From Rhexocercosporidium sp. MPI-PUGE-AT-0058 (taxonomy: Eukaryota; Ascomycota; Leotiomycetes; Helotiales): a stretch of 64,000 bases of DNA. The notes under the pieces are model-generated. The model searched no databases. It worked only from the letters and a program-made list of their open reading frames with translations, and was not told the DNA's origin. The stretch lies in assembly GCA_020746875.1 (NCBI GenBank), contig JAGTJL010000009.1, positions 1,302,001 through 1,366,000 of the forward strand, written 5' to 3'. A program made the translations under genes and the position numbers. Below, piece after piece: positions 44,520-55,832 of the stretch (its first letter is position 1; the number at the start of each line of letters is the position of its first letter).

Positions 44520-45924
44520 TCACCTCCCAGCCGCTCCTCCAACCCCCCTGCCCTTCCCCTCACCCTCCTTCCTCCTCGCCAGCAAACTCTTCAACGCCCC
44601 GAGACTAGTATCCAAACTCTCCTCCCCATGAGCACAAAACTTGTAGCTCTTTTCCTCCGTAATAACCTGTAAACAATGCCTCTTCGTCCTACTCAACGGA
44701 TCGATCTCCACCGCATTAATTACACTCGCCAGCTGAATGATCAGGATCGGGCTATACTCGCTGTCATTCTTGTACAGCGCTATGTTCCGCGGCCGGATGA
44801 CCGCCCAGTAGTCTTTCCATTGGCGGACTCCTCGCACAGATTTCAGGTACATGAGGTAGCCCTGCCAGACAACACGTTCGGGGTCTGAGGTTGCTTCGAT
44901 GTTGAAGCCAGAGAGCTGCGAGACGTTGCGTGCGCCTAACATGGGTCTTGAAGTAGGAGGGGGTTTAACAGCCATAGGATCTTCTGAGATCGAGAGCGAG
45001 GACTCCCCGCGCTGCCGCGTGATATCCGTATCTGACATATCGGAGATCTCATTCCCTGAGTACTCCATCGTATGCGAGACCCTCCTCTGGGCCATGAGGC
45101 CTAGCGCTTCGGTGCGCTGCGTGCGTGGTATGGGGGATATGAGATCGCTTGGTTCGGGGGAGGAAGAACCTAGACGTTCATCGTGCAGGCGCTGCTCGTG
45201 CTGTTGCTGCATCGTGCTCTCGAACCCGGAATACGTGCCTGTGACGTTCCCGCCCGGGCTGGCGAGCAGCATCTCCTCCTCTTCCTGCTCGATGCGCGCC
45301 TCGCTACGGATGAGATCGACCCATTCCTCTGCATCTTTCCGCGACTTGGCTTCGAGGTGGTAGTTCCGCGAGGGTGAGAAGAGCCCGAATACGTTCTGCC
45401 GTTTCTGCTTGGGGTCTTTGAGGAAGGCAACGGCTGTAAGGTCTTGGAGGAGGATCTTATGCCGGAGCTTGTCTTCGTTGGCGTCTTTGTAAATGGAGAG
45501 GGAGTTAGGGCGGAGGACTAGGTAAATGGATTTCCAAGCCTGTGGAGAATCGAGAGGTTGAGTCAGTGGGAATTCTCCGTGTGTATGTAATCGTTAAGCT
45601 TGAGCTTGCTCATGATTGCTTGTTTGTTGAGGATGCTGGATTGCTTACCTTGGTCTTCCTCGTCCGTTTCGACACCACTCCGCTCTTTAAAACACGATCG
45701 AACTCGAAGCTGCCATTCTGATTGACGGGCGAGAATGTGTCCAACGCAAGATGTGAAGTCCGAATCCGATTTGCGGATACGGACGGTGGTAAAGTGACTG
45801 CTGAAGGCGGGGGGATCTGGAGACCTGGAGCTGAGCGTGGAGGGATCGGCCGAGGTTTCGCTGCTGTTGCGGTCGCCGCGTCGTAGTCCTGGTCGAGCAT
45901 CTGAGGATTCTGGACTTCCGTCAT
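44520..45924 (-). CDS. Tandem pleckstrin-homology domain protein (Opy1-like)
   Basis: Two exons, 45924-45649 and 45539-44520, phase 0, give 431 aa. PH1 spans about residues 75-185 (FDRVLKSGVVSKRTRKTK, joined across the intron to AWKSIYLVLRPNSLSIYKD, then YHLEAKSRKDAEEWVDLI with the invariant C-terminal Trp). PH2 lies at about 305-415 (VVWQGYLMYLKSVRGVRQWK, DYWAVIRPRNIALYKND, SYKFCAHGEESL). A Ser-rich linker separates them. Two PH domains with little else match yeast Opy1, a phosphoinositide (PI(4,5)P2) sensor/regulator; orthology is inference. PH2 has the basic beta1-beta2 loop (KSVRGVRQWK) suited to phosphoinositide binding. Confidence 0.82.
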
Positions 45925-47222
45925 GATTACTGTAAATATCGTGGTTGTATGTCTTGTACTGTACTGTCGGTCCGTATGTAAGTAACGACTGTTTGTCTAG
46001 GACCTGCCCTCGAGAAAGAAGGGAAGGGGCAGACGCAGACGCAGACGCAGATGCTGCTCCGCAGATCAAGAATAATCGGCGTGGCGTCTGTCAGTCTAAA
46101 GCCTGGTGGCAGGGCAAAGACAAGGCGTTGCTTCGTTAGGTTGTTGTTCGGTGAGTTCTCCTCTTTCTGAAGTCCAGCCACCTGATTTCTAGCCTTCTGG
46201 AGAAGGCGCCGGCAAGATCAACTCAACACAACAACAAAAGAGTAAGAATAAAGGCAACTTAGAAAGCCAGTCCAGTCAAGTCAACTCTAGAATTAACTCG
46301 CTCGCGCAATCACTCAACCCAACTCCATGAATAACAACAGTAGATCAAAAGATCCAGAACTTCTAGCTCTAGCCCACCTATGTACACAGCTGCGAGGGAG
46401 TGCGTGCCCCGGTCTAGCCTGGCTGGTCTGGGCAGGGCATGTTACTTCCAATCCTCCGTCTGATCGACAAGAGCTTAAAATGAAGAAGGAAAGTCTCGAA
46501 TCACCAACCTCATCCCATCAACCTGCCTCTCCCACACCCGCATCGCAGCTTGAAACCCATACTCGCTTCTCTATCACCAGGGGCGACCTCCCTATCATCA
46601 TCTCTTATCCAACGAACGTCTGCAGGTCGCTGAAGCGAAGGCCGGCCCTGAAACCTCGCTCCCCGTCAGAAATAGAATACTTGGGCCGGGTCGCTCTTCA
46701 TGCCTTGAGGTGCAAAGTACGTCGATTGGTGATGGATGGAAGGGTGATCTTGGGCGAAACCCAGAGACTTTAACAAGGCTTCTTGCGAGGCTTTCCGGCT
46801 TTGCCTTCTTTGTTCAATGAAAAGTAATGGAAGATCTGGTGAGGCACGTGATTTTGGAATATATCTCAACACCCATCACAACGTTATTGTTCTGCTGTAT
46901 TCTATGAACATGCGCAAACTGCCGGATTTATTTGCAATATAAGAAATCCCCCGACATTTGGTTCTATGGTAGGGTTGAGAATTGGCGACTTACGAACGGG
47001 ATGCCCCCCTTCTTTACTATTTGTAGTAAATACACCTAGAATAGCTTGCTTATACTTTACTCCAGCTTTACACCACACAGTACTCTATAGACCACGTTCT
47101 TTCCTTTCTGGTCATTATGCTGCCTAGGTGATTGTCGAATCGTTGCCCTCGGAAGCTGGCTGACATCAACAGTTTGTTGTAACTTATGTATTGTTACGAA
47201 TAGATTCTATACCTCGTACTGT
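45925..47222. other. Intergenic, with GACGCA hexamer repeat
   Basis: Upstream region of the tandem-PH gene. GACGCA units repeat about four times at 46030-46051 in its probable 5' leader. A 148-codon ORF (46327-46773, +) has no recognisable domain and mostly low-complexity content, so it is not called. Confidence 0.5.
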
Positions 47223-49100
47223 CTACATCAACGCTGCTGCCATGACGCCAGCCATTGCCAAATACACACTCACCGCCACCTTCTCACCAGCATTTCCCGT
47301 ACTCGAGGGACTTGGCGAAGTCGTTCCTGAGCCAGACCCAGTCCCAGTTCCAGACGCAGTCGGCGTAGGAGTCGGACTCGTCCCGTTAGCAGTGGGCGTA
47401 ACACTCGCTCCCATATCCGGGATATCAGGTATCGCAACCGAACTATCCGTACTACTAACATTCACGAAAACGCAATCGGCATCATACCTATACGGATTGA
47501 TCAGGTTCGGGCCGGTCATATTCTCGTAGCCAAGGCGGACGAGTGAGTCCTGACTGGTGTTGTAGACGGGCCATCCGTAGTTCGTGAGACCCTCTTTGGG
47601 ATCTTTGGCGAATGCGGCCCAGGCTCCTCGCATGTAGTTTCCAATCGCGATTTGGGCTGTGGTAGCGGGGGTAGTGGTTGGTGCGGTGTTGAAGAGCATG
47701 GGGACTTCGGCGGAGTGCCATGTTCCGGCTTCGTCGGAGATAGCGAGGTTGGGGAACACGCCCATGTATCGGTATCTCCAGGTCGGGTTGCCTGCTGCGA
47801 CTGAGAGGTTGGCACGGATGCCAGTAGGGCACGTGAAGGCTTGGAGATTGAACGCTTTCCAGAAGTTGTCGGAGAAGAAGAGTCCATTCAGGGCGAATTG
47901 TGTGCGGAAAAGACCACCTTCGTAGTCATTATTCCCGATTAGCATTGGTACTTTGGCTGGTGTACGCGAGGAGTAGTTGGAGAAAACTACAACGTCGTCT
48001 TGAGTTGGACCGAAGTATCCCAAGATCGCGGCCGTGCCGCTGGCAGGTGGAATTGAGTCGAGGATAGTGCTGTAGTTCTGGCTTCGCATACATTCAAGCA
48101 CAGCTGTAGCGTTGGAAGAAGCATTTCCACAGCCAAGCGTAGTGCTAACATTATACCAAGCTGCAGCGCTGAATTCCTTGGAGTTTGGAAGTCCCCAGCC
48201 AATAACATTACCCGATTCTGGAATAAACCCTGCAACGATGGGATCAGATGTCCAGGCGTACGAATATATATCAATCGAAGCCGCTCCTGCAGATTGGCCG
48301 AAAAGGGTGATTCTCGATGGATCACCTCCGAAGTTCTCGATATTGTCTCGTACCCATTCCACTGCTAGTCTTTGGTCGAGGAGTGCGACATTGGCAGTTG
48401 AGTTGGGATTTCCCGGGAAGCCTAAGATACTCAAACGGTAGCTAGAAGATATCAGTATCTCAAACCACTGTTACGTGCTTGGAACGTACTTGAAGGAGAC
48501 CACGACAACATCTTCTTGAGCAGCAATGTTCGCTCCAGTGTATCCGCGCACTGAACCGGCACCACTGCTGAAGCCACCACCATATAGCCATATCAAGACC
48601 GCTTTCTTCGTATCTCCAGTTTGAGGCTTAGTCCAGACGTTGAGGAAAAGGCAGTCCTCGCTATAGGTCCCTGTAGCACTCAAAAGTGACAGTGTTGCAA
48701 TCCCGGCTGCTGTGACATTGGCTGCGTCGAGCTGCTGAGTAGACGGCAAGCTGTTGTTCGAACTCTTGACTGGACAATTGGGACCCTGGAAATGTTGTAA
48801 GTAAATGTAACCAGTGGGTAGCGACTAAAGACTCACGAAAGAAGTTCCATTGATAGCGCCGCTGCCTGCGAACTTGACCGGAGCAGCGAATCTCAAATTT
48901 CCAACCGGCGCCTGCCCATAAGGAATACCCAGGTATTCGGAAACCTCTGAGTTATTCTTTGCAGCGTGACCACTGACGGGGCCGCTTTCAGTCTGTACAG
49001 TCTGCCCAACAGTCCAATTGGAAGATTGGCGGCGTTCGAGACTGAAAGCGCTGGCACAAAGTCCCGCTGCGAGAGTGGCGAGAAGTGCTGATGACTTCAT
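47223..49100 (-). CDS. Secreted type-B carboxylesterase with GPI-anchor-like tail
   Basis: Three exons, 49100-48837, 48785-48490 and 48441-47223, give 592 aa. A signal peptide (MKSSALLATLAAGLCASAFS) is followed by a possible Kex2 site (LERR). Alpha/beta-hydrolase features of the carboxylesterase B family are clear: YLGIPYGQAPVGNLRF, EDCLFLNVW, the oxyanion loop YGGGFSSG, the nucleophile Ser in GQSAGA, Glu in NNDYEGG and His in GTWHSAEVP. Many N-glycosylation sites are present. After a Ser/Thr/Gly linker (TASGTGTGSGSGTTSPSPSS) the C-terminus is hydrophobic with no charged end (VAVSVYLAMAGVMAAALM) and a small-residue site (GNAG), the pattern of a GPI signal. The substrate ester is unknown. The start is the Met giving the signal peptide, not the longer upstream frame. 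Confidence 0.88.
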
Positions 49101-50987
49101 GGCAGCGATTTCTGTCTTGGGGAGAACGAGAGAGCAAGGGGGTAGAAAAGGAAGAGAACAAAAGAAATAACAAGAAGTCGTGCCTCTTCTTGTACTCATT
49201 TACCTTGCTTACCGTGTTCCGTTACCACATGGTATTCCTCCTCCTCCAGCGACGAGCATTGGCAATCAACTGGCTTGCCCAAGAGGCAGGTTGTCAATAC
49301 AATTCCCATGTTGCTCTCGAATGTAGACTAGCCCGGCCGGGGCAGCCATCCTCTTTCAATTCTCACGGCAGCGGACAAGTCGACGAACGAGGATTAGACT
49401 GTTCTCCACGAGCACGATAATTGCGGAGAAAAGAATAAGATCGGGGCTTTGCCCCCAACCATGGAAACTTTTCAAAGGCACAGCGCAGCAGAGCATGTCA
49501 GCATGTGTCGTGGATTTGTGGGGAGATGCGTCAGGTGCAGGAGCCGAGGTGGACGGGATGTCTGACGGGGAGATTCGCAGCTGTGTGCAAGGATTGTGTG
49601 TATGCTTGAAGCTATCATGGTCATCTCATCTGAACTCGTCGCTTAGCAAGTTGGCAGCGGTCTGATGAGATGAAGCCGCCGAGCCAAGCCAGAAAGAAAC
49701 TGGTTTAGAATTGGGTCGGACTTGATGTTTATATAAACTCACCTTTAATCCCCTCTTAAGCGAGGTTGTTAAATGTACAGGCTAAGTCACTCTACTCCGT
49801 AGAATAAGCGAGAGGTGAGGCCATCTCGATTAGCTATTTCTGCATGGCGATTTAGCTGGCCCCTCAGGAAATTGTGATGAGAAGACTCGAAGCCTGGACG
49901 CGACTGAGACAAAGCCAAAGCCTCACCAGCGAAGAAAAGCACACGATGTAAGTAGACCCGAGGAACCTACTTTACGAAGTTGCTCATTCCAAAGGATTTC
50001 AAATTCTCGTCTCAGTTAAATATGCCGAGTAAGTGGAAAGATTCGGTAAGACCGAGTATGTTAGCAAATGAGCTAAACATTTGAGTAGTTGCATACCCCT
50101 CCACTCTACCCTTTGCTAGTTCGGGCTGGATGTCCTGATCCCCCTCCTGATTGGTTGTTCCACTCGCTCGGGCGCAGTGGCGTTTTGTTGCATATCGGAG
50201 TTCACTCTTCACTCACCGTTTCTTAGCGACTTCTACAGTTTTACCCACTATCACGCTTTCAATGGCGCTGTTAAGCCTCCCACCTTGTTCCTGGCATATC
50301 GATTGTCCCTTTCTAATGTTTCTGAACGCGTAGAACCTGATGCATGCTCTAGAAATGAATCTGGTGTAAGATTCGAGGCTAGTTTTGAACTGCTTACCCC
50401 GAGCACGTGTAAATCCCGTGACTCGAGATGTTCTCAATGGACGTTCTTATAGCACAAGCCCTTTTGGGCGAATCTTCTTTTCTACCTCTTCTCTACGAGT
50501 TTCTTCAATTTTTGCTCCAATATTGATTTAGACTTGCCACTTCAATATTGCCTACTCCTCTGCACCACTCCGTTGGCATGCTGCCGTCCAATTGCTCCTT
50601 GATAGGCTGCAGTGCTGCAGACATGGGTGCCAGCTTTCCAGCTCCACACCACACCGAGAAACACAAACGTCATATATGCCGTCCCTGCATCACAGCTGCA
50701 TCCCCACGCATTTCTGCTAGCCAACAGAGCACATCATCTGATGATCTCTGTGTCTCAACCTATCGCAGATACGAGGCACCTGGTAAGTAATATCTGCTGT
50801 CCCTATTGGGGTTTCTCGTTACCACTGTTTCTATTTCGCTTTTTTGCTATGAGCTCATACGGCTTTTCTCCTTTACTATTGTTAAATACCATCATGTTGT
50901 TCGTCTGACCGAGCTTGTGATATTCATGCCAAATTTCTATACGCTGCCGTCTCGTTTGGCTGCTTAAGTTATTCATGTAGTATTGCT
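49101..50987. other. Long divergent upstream region
   Basis: Lies between the carboxylesterase (-) and the protease-like gene (+). No gene supported. A palindromic TATA-like element (TTTATATAAA) is at about 49729-49739, some 630 nt upstream of the esterase start. Otherwise ordinary sequence with pyrimidine-rich runs near 50460-50520. Confidence 0.45.
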
Positions 50988-53057
50988 ATGCTCTCATTAT
51001 TGATATGTTTGGTTTTTGGCGCGACTGGATCGTTAGCGCAGAGTGGTGACTCCGGTGAGCTGGTGGAAAAGAGGGACAATGCTACATTGATGGTTCCCGT
51101 CGTTGCGGTACCCAGCGCACATTGGTATTTACTATCCAAGTTAACTCACGAGGACATGGTCTAATCGATACCAGGGAAGGTGTTGATGGCACATGGAGTA
51201 CATTTACCATCCGAGTCGGTACGCCTGTGGCGACGTATCGTGTATTACCCGCAACTTCATGGCAGGAGACGTGGGTTGTTTATGGGGCAGCAGCTCAAGT
51301 TTGCAATACCAGCGTTGGAGTGAAAGCGAATTGTGAGGAGGATAGAGGTGGATTCTTTGACTCTGCGAAATCATCTACTTGGAAGCAAGGAGAGCAATAT
51401 CAACTGCAGTTGGAAGAGATGCTTGGATATGAGGGTGTTGGTCAATATGGTAGGGAATCCGTCCGAAACGTTGATCAGAAATTACAATTTAACATGTTCT
51501 TAAGGCTTTGATACTGTTGGTCTTGGTTTCCGCACCGAAACAGGCCCGACTCTTCCCAACCAGATCGTTTCAGAAATCGTATCTGATGACTGGTGGTTCG
51601 GGATGCTAGGATTGGGGTTCCAACCCACGAATTTTACAGGATACGAGACTCCCCAAGCAAGTTTTGCCGATACCCTATACACGAATGGAACGATATCGAG
51701 TATGAGCTGGAGCTATACAGCAGGTGCTTTCTATCGTCTCAAGAGTGTTTTTGGGAGTCTGATTTTCGGTGGCTATGATGCCTCGAAGTTCACACCGAAT
51801 TCCATCCAGTTCTCTATGGCGAGCGACAACCTTCGTGATCTAGTCGTCACTATCCGGTCCATCACATCAACCACATTAGCTGGAAACACAACCCTGCTGT
51901 CCTCTTCTATATTCGCCTTCATAGACTCAGCAGTCCCGGATTTCTACCTCCCAGTTTCTGTCTGTCAGCAGTTCGAGAAAGCTTTCGGTCTCACGGTCGA
52001 TCAAGCTTCCGGACGCTATCTAATCGACAACTCAACTCACGACAAACTCAAAGCCCTCAACCCCAACATAACATTCACACTCGCCAACCAGAAAGAAGGC
52101 GGCGAAACAACAGACATCGTTCTACCCTACGCAGCATTTGACTTGAACATCACCACCCCCCTCCTAACCAACTCCTCCAGCCTCTACTTCCCTCTCAAGC
52201 AAACCAGCGATGAGAGCCTCTACATACTAGGCAGAGCATTTCTTCAAGAAGCATACATAACAGCACACTATAATTCCCGGACATTCAGCGTCTCCCAAGC
52301 CCTCTTCTCAGACAATGCATCTCCAACTCTCATCGCTCTCCCCGCTACTCTCCCCACGCCCACCACCTCCCCCGGATCTAACAACCCCAACTCCTCTAAC
52401 AAACCCTCATCACCATCATCGAAAACGAAACTCGGCGGCGGTGCTATTGCCGGAATCGTAATCGGTGCTCTAGCCGGCCTTGCTCTCCTCTTCCTCTTAA
52501 TATTCTTCCTCCTCAGACGGCGAAGACGCCACGCAGCAGCAGCCAGAGTCGGAGCGGAGAAAGGACCCGTCCATGAGATCGACAGCGGGAAACGTATTGA
52601 TCCTACTACGAAGAGCGCATACTCTGCTCAAGCGAGTGCGCTTACGAGTGAAGTCTCAGGGAAAGATGCGAGAGTCGAGAAGTGGGGTGTGCCAATTATG
52701 CATCCGCAGGAACTGGAGGCTGATGTTCCGGGCGAGAGGGGCACGAGGGGTAATGAGGCTGAGATGGCAGGGGGGAGTGGAGGAAGGATGAGTCCTATCA
52801 AGGAGACGAAGACGAGGACTCCGATGGCGGAGTTGGGTGTTGAGGAGAGAGGGTTGGGCGAGAGTCCACAAGGAAGGGAGACAGGGGATGATGATGATAT
52901 TGTCAGTCCGAATACGGATCGTTGGTCGGCGAGTGTGATGGGTCGGATTAGAGGGGATGTCACAGCTTCTAGTCCGAGTGGGCCGAGTGAGGGGAGCTGG
53001 AGTCCTAGTACTCCTGTGCAAAGAAGAAATAGTCGATTTAGTGAGACGTGGACTTGA
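50988..53057 (+). CDS. Aspartyl-protease-like membrane protein lacking first catalytic Asp
   Basis: Three exons, 50988-51124, 51175-51449 and 51505-53057, give 654 aa. A signal peptide (MLSLLICLVFGATGSLAQS) and a probable propeptide with EKR precede a pepsin-like two-lobe domain. The N-lobe active-site position reads VLPATSWQETWVV where active enzymes have DTGS followed by LWV, so the first catalytic Asp is replaced, apparently by Ala. The second reads FIDSAVPDFYLPVSVC, keeping Asp in a modified DSAVP. GMLGLGFQP, SLIFGGYDASKF and LYILGRAFLQEAYI are typical fold elements. A Ser/Pro stalk leads to one membrane helix (GAIAGIVIGALAGLALLFLL), RRRRRH, and a tail of about 175 residues rich in charged and S/T-P motifs. 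It is probably not a conventional protease; a sensor or binding role is inference. Confidence 0.85.
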
Positions 53058-54234
53058 TGATTTGGTGCGACGAATATGGAAAATGGGAAAGTGTACTGGG
53101 TGCACTGCACATAAATGGATAAAACCTGTACACGATGTTCCTTAGCAGTATATGGCTTTGGATAGGGGATACTGGACGGTTTTGGAGTTGTAAGTGTACA
53201 TTCTGGTAGGGTTATTAGGAAGATTCCTAAGTAGTATGCATAAACGGTTCAAGATAACAAAAGCAATTCCATTGCCTATCGTACGTATTCCCTGATTAAG
53301 TGCAACGTATAATATATTATTACAAAGATTATTGAGACCAGCACATGTGTTTCCCCATACATCACGAGGATAGGTCGAAGAGGGTCCCTTGCCTGTCTCG
53401 CGATCCTCCAGATTTGATTTCCTGTTTTCGTAGCAGGGCATGCCACTCAACTGTCAACTGTTGTCATGATCATCCTCCGAACTATCCAGTGCATCCTGGA
53501 AGCTTCCTAGCAGCTATTGATCTTGCATGCAGTAAGAACATCAACTATTCCTCGGCTCCCATCCTTCCTCTGATGTCGCAATGCTGACAGAATCATCGTC
53601 TCCTAAAAGCTTTTCCCAGCCCACAGATTTTCAAACTTCTAATGATTATTAAATTACACACAACACCTTCCAAATCCATGGGTCGCACGGAGTATTTACC
53701 CCCCATCCTACAGCCAGTACGTATCCATGATCTATCCGAGCCGCTCCCGAGCGACACACTCGGATGCTAAAAATCCTTCGAGGACCCCAAATCTCGGAGA
53801 CAGGTACCGTACTCGTCAATTATCGTGTGAGATGCCCATGTCCATTGTGTTATATTCCTACTCGGCGGCTTTACGACCTCCGAATTGTGTCTAGAAAAAC
53901 CCACCGAAAGGCTCCTAGCGAGTCCCACCTTCGCCTAGAAGGTCGCCCCTTTTTTATGTGAGATGCTAAGCGAGCCGACGCCCCACGCTATGGATCCTCC
54001 TTCCTGCTGTACCATAACACTAAGCCCCGACATGTGGACCAACCTGTAAATAAAGAAACTAGTACATCACACACTAAGTAAATAAGCAATTAAGTATTGA
54101 AGAAGTCCCCTTCTCAAAAGCCCATCACTATCCTTCTACTTCTCTCTACGAAAGCACATCTAACACAACACAAATCAAGCCTTTCCCATTCGTGTTTACT
54201 TTCCTTTCCCCATACCACAATCCCACGGGAAAAC
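53058..54234. other. Intergenic, no supported gene
   Basis: Short ORFs only. A 46-codon in-frame extension upstream of the F-box-like gene (54097-54234) lacks features and is treated as leader. Confidence 0.5.
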
Positions 54235-55782
54235 ATGCCCCCACATACAGAAAAGAGCTGCCAGCTCTGCGCCATCCCCTTCGCCATCGGCCGCGTCCGC
54301 ACAACCCACGAGCCCCTCTCCTTAGGGTGGGACCCAACTGGTTCTTCCTACCACCACCGCTCAGCAGCTACCTCTTTATGTAGCCTCTACCCCTCCGAAT
54401 CTGGATGCGAGAATGTCGTCGTCGCAACCCCGCCAAATTTACATGCCGAGTCGCGGTATCAGCATCTGGCGGGCCCAGGTTGTACGTTTGAGGGTGGGTA
54501 TAATGGGAACAGGATTGGGGAGAGGGAGATGAGGGGGGTGAATCGGGTGAGGTATGTGCTTAGGAAGCAGAAGGACAGGCTTGAGGTTGAGCGTGAAAGT
54601 GAGGATGAGGATGAGGAAATGGACAGCGAATTCTTTGTATCGGTTGAGACAGTCGATGTACCCATCGAGAGTGGGAATGGAAAACTGAGCGAAGAGCTAT
54701 ACGGTATTTCCTCAACCGACTTCAAGGGGCAGAATTATCCCACAACTGGCTACCGAGGACAAGATGATGTCGCTATCCCCGTGCATGACGCATGCTGGAA
54801 GATCTTCGAGCGCGTATCGATGAAGATGCTAGGCCGTGTTGATGTAGACGGGTTCGTGGCTCTCTGGTGGAGAGAAGCGTGTGGTGGGTGTGGATTCAGG
54901 GGTGTGAAGCAGGATTCAGTCATTACAGAGTTGAAGGAGAGGTGGTGGGTGCATCGACCAGGGACTGAGTATCTTGCTGCTAACCCGTTGGATATTCCGG
55001 GGTTTAAATTGATGATGAGGGGGGTGTATAAGGAGACTCCGAGGGGTGATGGTGCGTTCGTTGCGAAGGATTCTTATGGAGCGCTGTCGAAACGAAGTGT
55101 GGAGATCCGGAGATATCAGAATGAAACGGATCCTTTCAATCGTCTTCCGACTGAGTTGAAGAATAAAGTTCTCGTCAGGCTCTCGCCTAAGGATATAACC
55201 AATCTGCGACTCTCGTCGAGAAGTTTCCGCCAGCTCCCCAAGCAGATCTTCAAGCAGTTTATCACGGAAGAAATCCCTTGGTTTTGGGAGATCGACGAGG
55301 TTCGAGCGGATGTCGAAGCGCACTACCAAGCATCTTTCACTGAGGAATACGGTGATGATCTGGATATGTTAGAGAGTATCATTCCTCCTGCTTGGTTCGC
55401 TTTCGTGAAAGAGAGGATAGAGAAAAAGCCTATGGATATCAATTGGTATCAGGTTTATAAGCAGTTGAAGGTTATGGAGAAGGGATCTTTGGGCTTGAGG
55501 AACAGAAAGAGGATTTGGAAGGTTGCAGAGGAGGTTGTGGGGAGGGTGGAGGGGATGCGGAAGAGTTTGGAGGGAACGAGGAGCGGGTTTGTGGTATATC
55601 CGATGGAGATGGAAGGGAAAGATGGCGATGGGAAGGATCATTCCTGTTGTCCTGCTTGCTCAAATGTGCAGATTGAGTTGGAAGATGAGGAAGATATCTT
55701 CGAAAAGGATTCAGAAGGAGAAAGCTCGCGGGGGAGCTCGGTTTCAGAGGGTATCTCGTCTTCAGATGAGGATTCGGAATAG
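54235..55782 (+). CDS. F-box-like domain protein
   Basis: Single exon, 515 aa from MPPHTEKSCQLCAIPFAIGR at 54235; an in-frame Met 46 codons earlier exists but adds only a Leu/Ser-rich leader. The N-terminus has a CxxC (CQLC) and further Cys/His (SGCENVV, HDACWKIF, REACGGCGF), as in fungal F-box proteins of unknown function. The F-box lies near residues 300-345: NRLPTELKNKVLVRLSPKDI, then TNLRLSSRSFRQLP. A helical region follows, and the C-terminus is very acidic and Ser-rich (ELEDEEDIFEKDSEGES, SSSDEDSE). F-box proteins recruit substrates to SCF ubiquitin ligases; the target is unknown. Confidence 0.78.
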   Translation: MPPHTEKSCQLCAIPFAIGRVRTTHEPLSLGWDPTGSSYHHRSAATSLCSLYPSESGCENVVVATPPNLHAESRYQHLAGPGCTFEGGYNGNRIGEREMRGVNRVRYVLRKQKDRLEVERESEDEDEEMDSEFFVSVETVDVPIESGNGKLSEELYGISSTDFKGQNYPTTGYRGQDDVAIPVHDACWKIFERVSMKMLGRVDVDGFVALWWREACGGCGFRGVKQDSVITELKERWWVHRPGTEYLAANPLDIPGFKLMMRGVYKETPRGDGAFVAKDSYGALSKRSVEIRRYQNETDPFNRLPTELKNKVLVRLSPKDITNLRLSSRSFRQLPKQIFKQFITEEIPWFWEIDEVRADVEAHYQASFTEEYGDDLDMLESIIPPAWFAFVKERIEKKPMDINWYQVYKQLKVMEKGSLGLRNRKRIWKVAEEVVGRVEGMRKSLEGTRSGFVVYPMEMEGKDGDGKDHSCCPACSNVQIELEDEEDIFEKDSEGESSRGSSVSEGISSSDEDSE

Positions 55783-55832
55783 TAACGGCCGTAATGATCT
55801 CATCAATTTCCTATGCCGACGTAATATAATAC

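Noticed and set aside
46327..46773. 148-codon plus-strand ORF
   Set aside because: No domain or signal, and mostly low-complexity content in the upstream region of the tandem-PH gene.
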